NCBI GenBank assembly: GCA_946185745.1
Contig: CAMHKQ010000002.1
Span: 1 to 64,000 of the forward strand
DNA: 64,000 nucleotides
Direction of reading: 5' to 3'
From: an uncultured Bacteroidales bacterium
Lineage (GTDB): Bacteria; Bacteroidota; Bacteroidia; Bacteroidales; UBA932
This document shows, one piece after another, positions 27,395 to 36,901 of this stretch. Both the position numbers and the translations under genes were made by a program. Under the pieces are notes generated by a model. That model made no database searches and had not been told where the DNA came from. It saw only the letters and a list, made by a program, of their open reading frames with translations. Position 1 is the first letter of the stretch, and every line of letters starts with the position of its first letter.

Positions 27395-28585
27395 ATGAAT
27401 CTGACGCTCCAGGAACGCTGCGGGCAGTATACCCTGCCGCAGGAAGTTAAAGCCAAGGGCATATATCCATATTACAGGCCCATCGAATCCGGGCAGGACC
27501 CCATAGTGGACATGAAAGGCAAGAAGGTGCTCATGTTCGGCTCCAATTCCTATCTCGGCCTTTCCGATGACCCGCGCCTCAAGGAGGCTGCAATCGAGGC
27601 CGTCAAGAAATACGGCACGTCCTGCTCCGGTTCCCGATTCCTCAACGGCACCCTCGACATCCATCTCGAACTCGAAGAGAAACTCGCGAAGCTCGTCGGC
27701 AAAGACGAAGCGGTAACCTACAGCACCGGCTTCCAGACCAACCTCGGCGTGGTGAGCTGCCTGAGTTTCCGCGACAGCTTCATCTACCTCGACGCCCTCG
27801 ATCACGCCTGCATCATAGACGGCGCCCGCCTGGGCTTCGGCAAGACCTTCAAGTTCGCCCACAACGACATGCGCAACCTCGAACAGAAGCTCCGCATCGC
27901 GCCCAAGAGGGCTCCCAAACTAATAGTGGTGGACGGCATTTTCTCGATGGAAGGCGACATCGCCCCGCTGCCCCAGATCTGCGCCCTGGCAGAGAAGTAC
28001 AACGCGGCGGTGATGCTGGACGACGCTCATGCATTCGGCGTCATCGGCGAAGGCGGACGCGGAACGGCGAGCCACTTCGGCCTCACCGACAAGGTAGACC
28101 TCATAATGGGCACCTTCAGCAAGAGCTTCGGCTCTCTCGGCGGCTTCATCGCCACCGACAAGACCACGATGAACTACCTCAAGCACAACTCCCGTTCGCT
28201 CATCTTCAGCGCCAGCATGCCGCCCGCAAACGTGGCCGCGGTCAGCAAGGCAATCGACATCATGACCTCCGAACCGGAGCGCATCCAGCACCTGTGGGAC
28301 CTCACCAACCACGCCCACGACGAGTTCATCAAACGCGGGTTCGACATCGGTCACACCCAGTCGCCCATCTTCCCGCTCTTCGTGCGCGACACCGAAAAGG
28401 CCCTGACCGCCGTGAAGCTGGCCCTCGACGAGGGCGTGTTCATCACTCCGGTAATCCCGCCGGCAGTGCCTCAGGACAGCGTCATCATCCGCTTCGCCCT
28501 CATGGCCACCCATTCCATGGAGCAGCTCGACGAAGCCATCGACATCATCACCAGAATTTTCAAACAACTCGAAATAATAAAGTAA
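27395..28585 (+). CDS. Serine palmitoyltransferase-like (alpha-oxoamine synthase family, PLP)
   Basis: GSNSYLGLSDDPRLKEAAIEAVKKYGTSCSGSRFLNGTLDIHLELEEKLA; DDAHAFGVIGEGGRGT; GTFSKSFGSLGGFIA (PLP Lys). Confidence 0.9.
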   Translation: MNLTLQERCGQYTLPQEVKAKGIYPYYRPIESGQDPIVDMKGKKVLMFGSNSYLGLSDDPRLKEAAIEAVKKYGTSCSGSRFLNGTLDIHLELEEKLAKLVGKDEAVTYSTGFQTNLGVVSCLSFRDSFIYLDALDHACIIDGARLGFGKTFKFAHNDMRNLEQKLRIAPKRAPKLIVVDGIFSMEGDIAPLPQICALAEKYNAAVMLDDAHAFGVIGEGGRGTASHFGLTDKVDLIMGTFSKSFGSLGGFIATDKTTMNYLKHNSRSLIFSASMPPANVAAVSKAIDIMTSEPERIQHLWDLTNHAHDEFIKRGFDIGHTQSPIFPLFVRDTEKALTAVKLALDEGVFITPVIPPAVPQDSVIIRFALMATHSMEQLDEAIDIITRIFKQLEIIK

Positions 28586-28588
28586 ACT

Positions 28589-28777
28589 ATGTTATCCTCA
28601 ATCATTTACATCGCAGGTATAGTGCTGGCAGTGCTGGCAGTGCTTGACATCATCAAGAAGCCCATTTCCAACGCCGGAAAGATCATCACCAGCATCGCCG
28701 TCCTCCTCCTCAGCTGGATCGGCCTCGCCGTCTACTACTTCTACGCCAAGGATCATCTCACCGAGTGGTTCAAATAG
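28589..28777 (+). CDS. Small membrane protein, PLDc_N-like
   Basis: MLSSIIYIAGIVLAVLAVLDIIKKPISNAGKIITSIAVLLLSWIGLAVYYFYAKDH; two TM pattern. Confidence 0.7.
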   Translation: MLSSIIYIAGIVLAVLAVLDIIKKPISNAGKIITSIAVLLLSWIGLAVYYFYAKDHLTEWFK

Positions 28778-28794
28778 GCGAGAAGCCAATTGTC

Positions 28795-28823
28795 AAAAGG
28801 TCCGCTGCGGCGGACCTTTTTTC
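28795..28823 (+). terminator. Rho-independent-like terminator
   Basis: AAAAGGTCCGC-TGC-GGCGGACCTTTTTT. Confidence 0.8.
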
Positions 28824-28848
28824 GTATTTTTTGCTAAATTTGTAAGAT

Positions 28849-31458
28849 ATGGCCAAAACCCTGGAAGATACCCCCATGCTCAGGCAGTACTTCGCCATCA
28901 AGGCGCAGCACCCCGAAGCCATCCTGCTCTACAGGGTGGGGGATTTCTATGAGACCTACTCCGACGACGCCGTGCTGGTGAGCAAGGTACTGGGGCTGGT
29001 CCAGACCCACCGCAGCAACGGCGAAAAAGGGGAGGTGGCCATGGCAGGGGTGCCGCATCACGCCATCCAGCAGTATCTCCCGCGCCTCGTGCGCGCAGGC
29101 TACAAGGTGGCCATCTGCGACCAGCTGGAAGACCCTAAGCTGGCCAAGAACAAACTGGTCAAACGCGGTATCACGGAAATACTTACGCCGGGCGTGGCCT
29201 TCAGCGAGGGGATGCTGGAGCAGAAAGAGCACAACTACCTCTGCGGCATGGCCTTCGACGGCGCGGGCAACTGCGGCGCGGCCTTCCTCGACGTGAGCAC
29301 CGGCACCTTCCAGGTGGCGCAGGGCACTGTCGATTACATCCACACCCTGGCCGACACCTTCAACCCCAAGGAGCTGGTGGTGCGGCGCGACTACGCCAAG
29401 GCGGCGAGGGAGAAATTCCCCGACATCTACATAACCCCGCTGGACGAGTGGGCGTTCGTGCAGGAAGCGGCGGAAGACAAGCTGCTGAAACAGCTCGGGA
29501 CCGGCAGCCTCAAGGGCTTCGGCGTGGATTCGTTCCCACTGGCCGTCACCGCCGCCGGCGCGCTGGTCATCTACCTCGAACAGACCGAGCATTCCGGCCT
29601 CCGGAACATCTGCAGCCTCTCCCGCATCGAAGAGGGCAGGTTTGTCTGGATGGACCGCTTCACCTTCCGCAATCTGGAAATATTCCAGAGCAACGCCGGC
29701 AGGGAGGGGGTGAGCCTGGCCGAAACCATCGACCGCTGCTCCTCCCCCATGGGAGCCCGCCTGCTGAGGCAGTGGCTGGCGATGCCAATAATGGACCGCG
29801 GCACCCTGAACGAGCGCTACGACATAGTTGATTTTTTCACCAAAAACGAGGATAAACTCACTGATCTTCGCGGACTTATAGAAAATGTAGGCGACCTGGA
29901 AAGGATTATTTCCCGCGCGGCGACCGGCAGGATACTCCCGCGTGAAATGATGCAGCTCGGCAGGTCGCTCGCGCAGATGCAGCCCATCCGCACCCTCTGC
30001 GGCGAAGACTCGCCGGCGGCGCTGCAGAAGTTGCTGAAAGGCATGAAGAACTGCAGCGCCCTGCTGGCCGGGATTACCTCCACCATGGCGGAGAATCCCG
30101 CCGTGCAGATAGGCAAGGGCGAGGTGATAGCGCGCGGAGTGGACGCCAGGCTCGACGAGCTGCGCGACATCTCCGCCGGAGGCAAGGGATATCTGCTGCA
30201 GATGCAGGAAAGAGAGGCCGAAAGGACCGGCATCGGCAGCCTCAAGATAGGCTACAACAACGTTTTCGGCTACTATATCGAGGTGCGTAACAGCTTCAAG
30301 GGGCAGGTGCCCCCGGAGTGGGTGCGCAAGCAAACTCTCGTGAATGCCGAACGCTATATCACCGAAGAGCTCAAGGAATACGAAGAGAAGATCCTCACGG
30401 CCGAAGACGACATCGCCCGGATGGAGGGCGAAATCTACGCCGCCCTGGTGGGAAAGGTGCAGGAGAGCATCCGCGACATCCAGGCCAACTGCCGCGTCGT
30501 TGCCGCGCTGGACGTGCTCCAGGGCTTCGCCAGGCAGGCCCTCGACCGGGGTTACTGCCGCCCGGTGGTGGACGCCAGCAGCATTCTCGACATCAAGGCG
30601 GGCCGCCATCCCGTGATCGAAACCCTGATGCCCCCGGGCGAGGAGTACGTGCCCAACGACGTGTACATGGACTCCTCCAGCACCCAGATAATGATACTCA
30701 CCGGCCCCAACATGTCGGGAAAATCCGCCCTGCTGCGCCAGACCGCACTCATAGTGCTCATGGCCCAGACAGGCTCCTTCGTGCCGGCTGCATCCGCCCG
30801 TTTCGGATATTTCGACAAGATTTTCACCCGCGTGGGCGCCACCGACAACATCTCCCGCGGAGAATCCACCTTCATGGTGGAAATGCTGGAAACGTCGATG
30901 ATAATGCACAACCTCTCGGCGCGCTCGCTGGTGCTGCTCGACGAAATCGGGCGCGGCACCTCCACCTACGACGGCATGAGCATCGCCCGCGCCCTGGTGG
31001 AGTATATCCACAAGTCGGGCAAGGGCGCCAAGACCCTGTTCGCCACCCACTACCACGAGCTCAACGACATGGAGGAGCAGTTCCCGCGCGTCAAGAACTA
31101 CCATATCGCCATCAAGGAAGAGGGGCACGACGTGCTGTTCCTGCGCAAGCTCGAGCCGGGAGGGGTGTCGCACAGCTTCGGCATCCACGTGGCCCGCATG
31201 GCCGGAATGCCGCGCGAAATAGTGGACAGCGCCGAGGAGACCCTGCACATGCTCGAGGCCCGCGAGAACAGCGCCCGCAGCCTGGCCAGGAGCGGAGAAC
31301 TGCATGAAGACGGAAGCCTGCAGCTGAGCCTGTTCCAGTTGGACGACCCCACGCTTGGCGCCATCCGCTCCGAACTGGAGGCGGCCGACCTCGACAACAT
31401 GACACCGATGCAGGCCTTCGACCTGCTCCGCAATATGAAAAAAGAGACAGGCCTATGA
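28849..31458 (+). CDS. mutS: DNA mismatch repair protein MutS
   Basis: TPMLRQYFAIKAQHPEAILLYRVGDFYETY (FYE mispair motif); GPNMSGKSALLRQ Walker A; DEIGRGTSTYDGMSIARA. Confidence 0.98.
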   Translation: MAKTLEDTPMLRQYFAIKAQHPEAILLYRVGDFYETYSDDAVLVSKVLGLVQTHRSNGEKGEVAMAGVPHHAIQQYLPRLVRAGYKVAICDQLEDPKLAKNKLVKRGITEILTPGVAFSEGMLEQKEHNYLCGMAFDGAGNCGAAFLDVSTGTFQVAQGTVDYIHTLADTFNPKELVVRRDYAKAAREKFPDIYITPLDEWAFVQEAAEDKLLKQLGTGSLKGFGVDSFPLAVTAAGALVIYLEQTEHSGLRNICSLSRIEEGRFVWMDRFTFRNLEIFQSNAGREGVSLAETIDRCSSPMGARLLRQWLAMPIMDRGTLNERYDIVDFFTKNEDKLTDLRGLIENVGDLERIISRAATGRILPREMMQLGRSLAQMQPIRTLCGEDSPAALQKLLKGMKNCSALLAGITSTMAENPAVQIGKGEVIARGVDARLDELRDISAGGKGYLLQMQEREAERTGIGSLKIGYNNVFGYYIEVRNSFKGQVPPEWVRKQTLVNAERYITEELKEYEEKILTAEDDIARMEGEIYAALVGKVQESIRDIQANCRVVAALDVLQGFARQALDRGYCRPVVDASSILDIKAGRHPVIETLMPPGEEYVPNDVYMDSSSTQIMILTGPNMSGKSALLRQTALIVLMAQTGSFVPAASARFGYFDKIFTRVGATDNISRGESTFMVEMLETSMIMHNLSARSLVLLDEIGRGTSTYDGMSIARALVEYIHKSGKGAKTLFATHYHELNDMEEQFPRVKNYHIAIKEEGHDVLFLRKLEPGGVSHSFGIHVARMAGMPREIVDSAEETLHMLEARENSARSLARSGELHEDGSLQLSLFQLDDPTLGAIRSELEAADLDNMTPMQAFDLLRNMKKETGL

Positions 31459-32720
31459 AAAGGGCGTTGATAATCACTTACTACTGGCCCCCTACCGGCG
31501 GGAGCGGCGTGCAGCGCTGGGTGAAGTTTTCGCGGCATCTGCCGGAATTCGGCTGGCAGCCGGTAATCTACACCCCCGAAAATCCGGAGCAGCTGGCAGT
31601 GGACGAAAGCCTTCTGGCGGACATCCCCGCCGAGGCCGAAGTGCTCAAGACGCACATCACCGAGCCCTACGCCCTGGCGCGCAAGCTCATGGGAAAGGGA
31701 AATGAGAAAGGCGCAGGCGTAAACCCGGTCAACGGCCAGGAAAAGAGCTTCAAGCAGAAGCTGGCGCTCGCCATCAGGGGCAACTGCTTCGTGCCCGACC
31801 CCCGCATCTGGTGGGTGAAGCCCTCGGTAAGGTTCCTCAAGAAATACCTGCGCGAACATCCGGTAGACGTGATGGTCACCACGGGGCCCCCGCAGAGCAT
31901 GCACCTGATAGGCCTGGAGTTGCACAGGGCCACCGGGCTGCCATGGGTGGCAGATTTCCGCGACCCATGGACCAAAATATTCTATTTCAAGCACTTGGGC
32001 TTAAGCAAAGCGGCCGAGCGCAAGCACATCAAGCTGGAACAGGCGGTACTGGATGAGGCCGATGCGATAGTGTCGGTGACACCCCTGGTGCAGGCCGATT
32101 TCGAGGCCGCCACCAAAACCCCGGTGCACCTGATCACCAACGGCTACGACTCCGACGACTTCGCTCCGGACCGCAGCGAAGCCCATGAGGGCACTTTCAG
32201 GATAGTCCACACCGGGCTCTTTGCCAGCGACGGCAATCCGCTTGCACTGTGGGACGCCCTCTCCGCCCTTCCTTTCAGGGATTCGCTCGACATCAGGCTC
32301 GCCGGCAAGGTGGACCCGGAAATCCTGGAGGCCATAAAGGCCCGCGGGCTCGAAGGGAACCTCAGCGTTCTGGGATACCTGAGCCACGAAGACTCGGTGA
32401 AGGAGCTGCAGAACGCCGATATGCTGATTCTGCCCCTGCGGAAGGAGCCGGAATACAGGAAGGTCCTCCCCGGAAAGATATTCGAGTATCTGGCCGCCCG
32501 CAAACCGGTGCTCGGCATAGGCCAGGAAGACGGGGCTGCGGCGAAAGTGCTCTCCGACACAGGCGCCGGAACAATGCTGGACTGGCCGCGCAGCGAGGCC
32601 ATGGCCGATTTCATCTGCTCCGTTAAGAACGGCGGCTTCAAGCTGGAAGGGAAAGGTATAGAAGCCTATTCCCGCCGTACCCTCACCGGCAAGATGGTCA
32701 AACTTTTCGAATCGATATGA
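31455..32720 (+). CDS. Glycosyltransferase (GT-B / GT4-like)
   Basis: MKRALIITYYWPPTGGSGVQRWVKFSRHLPEFGWQPVIYTP; C-terminal LPLRKEPEYRKVLPGKIFEYLAARKPVLGIG; ATGA overlap with mutS. Confidence 0.88.
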   Translation: MKRALIITYYWPPTGGSGVQRWVKFSRHLPEFGWQPVIYTPENPEQLAVDESLLADIPAEAEVLKTHITEPYALARKLMGKGNEKGAGVNPVNGQEKSFKQKLALAIRGNCFVPDPRIWWVKPSVRFLKKYLREHPVDVMVTTGPPQSMHLIGLELHRATGLPWVADFRDPWTKIFYFKHLGLSKAAERKHIKLEQAVLDEADAIVSVTPLVQADFEAATKTPVHLITNGYDSDDFAPDRSEAHEGTFRIVHTGLFASDGNPLALWDALSALPFRDSLDIRLAGKVDPEILEAIKARGLEGNLSVLGYLSHEDSVKELQNADMLILPLRKEPEYRKVLPGKIFEYLAARKPVLGIGQEDGAAAKVLSDTGAGTMLDWPRSEAMADFICSVKNGGFKLEGKGIEAYSRRTLTGKMVKLFESI

Positions 32721-35062
32721 ACTGGAAAAAAATACTCACCTACGTGCTGATAGTGCTGGGACTTCTGGTGTTGTCCTATGCCTTTGTACCGCAGGTTCTC
32801 GGCGGTAAGATAGTGAACCAGAGCGACATCTCGGGCTATCTGGGAATGGCACACGAGACCAGGGAATGGAATGCCGCCCACCCGGACGACAAGACCGCCT
32901 GGACCGAGTCGATGTTCGGCGGCATGCCGGTCATCTCCTTCGACCAGCCGAGGGACGGGGACTGGACCATAGGGGTCTACGACTTCCTCATGAACGCCGG
33001 AAAACGGCCCGCCACCTACCTGTTCGTGTCGCTGCTGGGAGCCTTCCTCCTGCTGCTGGCCTTCGGCGTCCATCCGCTGATTGCCGCAGGCGGAGCGGTG
33101 GCCATCACCTTCTGCGCCTACAATTTCCAGATAATCCAGGTTGGGCACAACACCAAGATGCAGGCCATAGCCCTCGCTCCATGGGCGCTGGCCGCCCTCG
33201 TGTATACCTACAGGGCGAAAAAATGGCCGAAAATGCTGCTTGGGGCAGCCCTCTTCGGGCTCGCGGTAAGCTTCCAGGTGAAAGCCAACCACCCGCAGAT
33301 CACGTATTACCTGGCCATAATAATGTTCATTTTCGTGCTGGTGGAGCTCATCGGCATGTTGGTGAAGAAAGAGAAACTCGGACGCTTCCTGGCCGCATCC
33401 GCCCTGCTCTTAGTGCTGGGACTGGTCGGCCTCGGCACCAACGCCAATAAACTCATCCCCACCTGGGAATACACGCAGTACTCGATGAGGGGAGGCAAGT
33501 CTTCCGGCGAGACCAAGGGCCTTGACATCGACTACGCCACCGCCTGGAGCTACGGCTGGGAGGAGCTTCCCAACCTCATGATACCAAACTACAACGGCGG
33601 TTCCTCCGCCGGCGAGGTGGGTCCGGACTCCGAGACTTACAAGCTGCTCAAGGGCGCCGGGCAGGCGAACCTGCGCGAAGTGGCCAAGAACATGCCCCTC
33701 TACTGGGGTCCGCAGCCCTTCACCGCCGGCCCGATGTACATCGGGGCCATTACCATTTTCCTCTTCCTGCTGGGGCTCTTCTGCTACAAGGGGAGGGAGC
33801 GGTGGTGGCTGCTGGCGGCGACTATTCTGGCCATCCTGCTGGCTGTGGGCAGCCATTTCATGGCGTTCACCAAGCTGGCCATGGCCGCCCTGCCGCTTTA
33901 CAATAAGTTCAGGACCGTGTCGATGGCGCTGGTGATACTGCAGTTCACCATGCCGCTGCTGGGCTTCCTGGTGCTGGACAGGATAGTCAAGGGTGAAATC
34001 CCCGAAGAGCGATTCAAGAAGGCTTCGCTCTGGGCGCTGGGCCTCACGGCCGGCTTCTGCCTGCTGGTGGCGCTGTTCCCGTCGATAGCCGGCACATTCG
34101 AAAGCGCCTCCGACTCCGCCAATCCGAAAGTGCTGGTGGACGCCCTCGTGGCAGACAGGATCTCCCTGCTGAGGGCTGACGCCATCACCGCCGGAATCCT
34201 CATAGCCGCCTCCTGGGCCCTGCTCTGGTGGGGTTTCAAAAAGGAGAAGGCCAGGCTCTGGAGCGCCCTGGGCGTATGCGTGCTGGCGGTGGTGAGCATG
34301 TTCGCCATTGGCAGGCGCTACCTCAACGAGGATGACTTCACGACGCCTCGCAATTTCACCGCCCAGTTCAACCAGAGGCCGGTAGATCAGGTGCTGCTGT
34401 CGCTCAAGGACCCGTCCTACAGGGTGCTCGACCTCACCGTGAACATCTTCAACGACTCGCATCCCTCATACTGGCACAAGAGCATCGGAGGCTACTCCCC
34501 CGCCAAGCTGCAGCTCTACCAGGAATACATCGACGGCCAGCTGATGGCCGACATAAATGCGCTGCGCACGTCGCTGCGGAGCGCGGAGTCGATGGAAGAC
34601 GCCATCGCGAAAATGCCGTATCTGGAGGGGTTGGCGAACCTCAACTGCAAGTATATCATAATCAACGGCGAAGCGCCTCCGGTTCCGTATCCCTATGCCC
34701 GCGGGAACGCCTGGTTCGAAGGGGCTCCGGAAGCGGCGATAACGCTCACTTCGTACGCTCCCAACGAACTCAGGTACCACTATTCCTCGCCAGCGCAGGC
34801 GAAAGCCGTGTTCAGCGAAGTCTACTATCCGGCCGGCTGGAAACTGACGGTGGCCGATACCGGCGAGATTCTTCCCATCTCGCTATCCGACAAGGTTTTA
34901 CGCTCGGCCACGTTGCCTGCCGGCGAGCACGACCTGGTGATGCGCTTCCAGCCGGAATCGTATGCAAAGGGAAAGACGGTCTCGCTGATATGCTCCATCC
35001 TGGCGCTGCTCGCAGTACTCGCGGCGGCAGCCCTGATGATATTCAAGCCTAAAGCAGATTAG
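32717..35062 (+). CDS. YfhO-like polytopic membrane protein
   Basis: 781 aa multi-TM; periplasmic C-terminal region FSEVYYPAGWKLTVADTGEILPIS...LPAGEHDLVMRFQPESYAKG. Confidence 0.82.
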   Translation: MNWKKILTYVLIVLGLLVLSYAFVPQVLGGKIVNQSDISGYLGMAHETREWNAAHPDDKTAWTESMFGGMPVISFDQPRDGDWTIGVYDFLMNAGKRPATYLFVSLLGAFLLLLAFGVHPLIAAGGAVAITFCAYNFQIIQVGHNTKMQAIALAPWALAALVYTYRAKKWPKMLLGAALFGLAVSFQVKANHPQITYYLAIIMFIFVLVELIGMLVKKEKLGRFLAASALLLVLGLVGLGTNANKLIPTWEYTQYSMRGGKSSGETKGLDIDYATAWSYGWEELPNLMIPNYNGGSSAGEVGPDSETYKLLKGAGQANLREVAKNMPLYWGPQPFTAGPMYIGAITIFLFLLGLFCYKGRERWWLLAATILAILLAVGSHFMAFTKLAMAALPLYNKFRTVSMALVILQFTMPLLGFLVLDRIVKGEIPEERFKKASLWALGLTAGFCLLVALFPSIAGTFESASDSANPKVLVDALVADRISLLRADAITAGILIAASWALLWWGFKKEKARLWSALGVCVLAVVSMFAIGRRYLNEDDFTTPRNFTAQFNQRPVDQVLLSLKDPSYRVLDLTVNIFNDSHPSYWHKSIGGYSPAKLQLYQEYIDGQLMADINALRTSLRSAESMEDAIAKMPYLEGLANLNCKYIIINGEAPPVPYPYARGNAWFEGAPEAAITLTSYAPNELRYHYSSPAQAKAVFSEVYYPAGWKLTVADTGEILPISLSDKVLRSATLPAGEHDLVMRFQPESYAKGKTVSLICSILALLAVLAAAALMIFKPKAD

Positions 35063-36329
35063 TCACCGCGATTACAGCGATGGCCACGGGAGCCACCCAT
35101 TTGACAAGGAAGTGCACAAAGGGATAGATGCGGCTTCCGAAGGTTTCGGCGGCCACTTTTTTGGGCATCTTCCACCCTACCACCACCGAGAACACGAAGG
35201 CCCCGAGGGTCATGAAGATGTTGCTCGTGGCGAAGTCGCAGGCGCTGAACACCTTCGGGAGCAGGGCGCAGAGCGACCCGAGCACCAGGGCGCCCAGGAA
35301 CACCGAAACGACGGCCTTCCCGCGGCTGAATTTCTTTTCGTCCACAAGCCATGCTACCACCACCTCGTACATTGAAATGGATGAGGTGAGCGCGGCTATC
35401 AGCACGGCCAGGAAGAACACTATGGGAATGACCGGGCCCATGCGGGAGAAGATTACCGGCAGGGTTTCGTAAACCAGCGACGGTCCGGCGCCGGGCTCAA
35501 GGCCTTCTACCGAGAAGACGGCGGGCATTATGGCAAGCCCTGCCAGCATGGCGAAGACGGTATCGAAAAGTGCAGCCCACAGGCTCGTGGGAAGGATTTT
35601 CTCATCTTCCTTCATGTATGAGGAATAGGTGATGATGCACCCCACTCCCAGCGAGAGCGAGAAGAAACTCTGCCCCAGCGCCGCGGCTATGCCGGGAAGG
35701 TCGAGCTTGGAGAAATCGGGCTTGAACAGGTAGGCGAGCCCGTCCTTGCTGCCGGGGAGGGACAGCGAGCGCACGGCAATGGCCACCATCATCACGAAGA
35801 GCAGCGGCATCATCACTTTGGAGAAGTTGCCTATACCCTTCTGCACCCCCAGCGCCACTATGACGGCAGTGAGGGAAAGGAAGATGAAGAAGCACAGCAG
35901 GCATTCCCAGGCCGACGAGGACATCTGTTTGAAGATACCGGCGGAAGCTTCGAAGGACAGGCCGCTGAAACCGCCGAAGACGGAACGGACCAGGTAGTCG
36001 AAGCTCCAGCCTCCGACGACGCTGTAGTAGGAAGTGATGACGAACGCCGCAAGGATGCCCATGTAGCCCGCCCAGCGCCATTTGGGCGCCACCTTTTTCA
36101 TGGCCCCGAGGGGGTTCAGGCGGGTGCTTTTGCCAATGATGCTTTCGGCGAAGAAGACCGGAAGCGAGATGAGCAGGCAGCACAGCACGTACACCAGGAT
36201 GAAGGCTGCGCCGCCGTGCTTGCCTACCATGTAGGGGAAGCGCCAGATGTTGCCCAGGCCGATTGCGGACCCCGCGAGGGCCATTATCACCACGAATCGG
36301 CTGCCGAAGTTTTCTCTCTGTCCTGCCAT
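35049..36329 (-). CDS. Sodium-dependent transporter (NSS/SNF family)
   Basis: RENFGSRFVVIMALAGSAIGLGNIWRFPYMVGKHGGAAFILVYVLCCLLISLPVFFAESIIGK. Confidence 0.95.
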   Translation of the reverse strand: MAGQRENFGSRFVVIMALAGSAIGLGNIWRFPYMVGKHGGAAFILVYVLCCLLISLPVFFAESIIGKSTRLNPLGAMKKVAPKWRWAGYMGILAAFVITSYYSVVGGWSFDYLVRSVFGGFSGLSFEASAGIFKQMSSSAWECLLCFFIFLSLTAVIVALGVQKGIGNFSKVMMPLLFVMMVAIAVRSLSLPGSKDGLAYLFKPDFSKLDLPGIAAALGQSFFSLSLGVGCIITYSSYMKEDEKILPTSLWAALFDTVFAMLAGLAIMPAVFSVEGLEPGAGPSLVYETLPVIFSRMGPVIPIVFFLAVLIAALTSSISMYEVVVAWLVDEKKFSRGKAVVSVFLGALVLGSLCALLPKVFSACDFATSNIFMTLGAFVFSVVVGWKMPKKVAAETFGSRIYPFVHFLVKWVAPVAIAVIAVTNLL

Positions 36330-36335
36330 AACCGG

Positions 36336-36818
36336 TTATTTTCTGTGATAGATGACAAACTGGTATTCGACGCCGTCCTCCTTATAGATGCGGGACTTCC
36401 AGCCGGGCCTCCAGACGGCGGGATCGATTTCGGGGAAGAAGGCGTCGGCTCCGGGAACGGTGGTGCGGACATGGGTGATGTAGAGCCTGTCCATGTGGGG
36501 AAGGGCCGCCTTGTAGACAGACGCGCCGCCCATGATGAAGCATTTGCGGGCGGGCCGGGCGGCCTTGTAAGCCTCTTCGAAGGAATTCACGCAGGTGACT
36601 TCGGGAATCGGGTCTCCGCCGAGGTTGAGCACTATGTTCTTACGGTGCGGGAGCGGCCTGAAGGGCAGCGAGAAATAGGTGGTGCGGCCCATTATCACCG
36701 GGTGACCCTTGGTCTTTTTCTTGAAATACTTGAGGTCTTCCGAGAGATGCCAGGGAAGGGATCCCTTGACGCCGATGGCGTTGTCTTCCGCTATGGCCAC
36801 GATCAAACACTTTTCCAT
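36336..36818 (-). CDS. folA: Dihydrofolate reductase
   Basis: MEKCLIVAIAEDNAIGVKGSLPWHLSEDLKYFKKKTKGHPVIMGRTTYFSLPFRPLPHRKNIVL; start moved to 36818; TATATTTG 4 nt before ATG. Confidence 0.95.
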   Translation of the reverse strand: MEKCLIVAIAEDNAIGVKGSLPWHLSEDLKYFKKKTKGHPVIMGRTTYFSLPFRPLPHRKNIVLNLGGDPIPEVTCVNSFEEAYKAARPARKCFIMGGASVYKAALPHMDRLYITHVRTTVPGADAFFPEIDPAVWRPGWKSRIYKEDGVEYQFVIYHRK

Positions 36819-36901
36819 ACTCCAAATATACGGATATATTATTGGATTATTGAATAATTTTGCCCATTTTCGCGTACACTGAAATAACATCTATTACCAA
36901 T

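Noticed and set aside
28619-28645. Short GTGCTGGCA tandem repeat
   Set aside because: Encodes Val-Leu-Ala in a TM helix; simple coding redundancy.
28834-31305. 823-aa minus-strand ORF opposite mutS
   Set aside because: Antisense shadow of mutS with His/Gly/Val-rich low-information sequence and no domain motifs.
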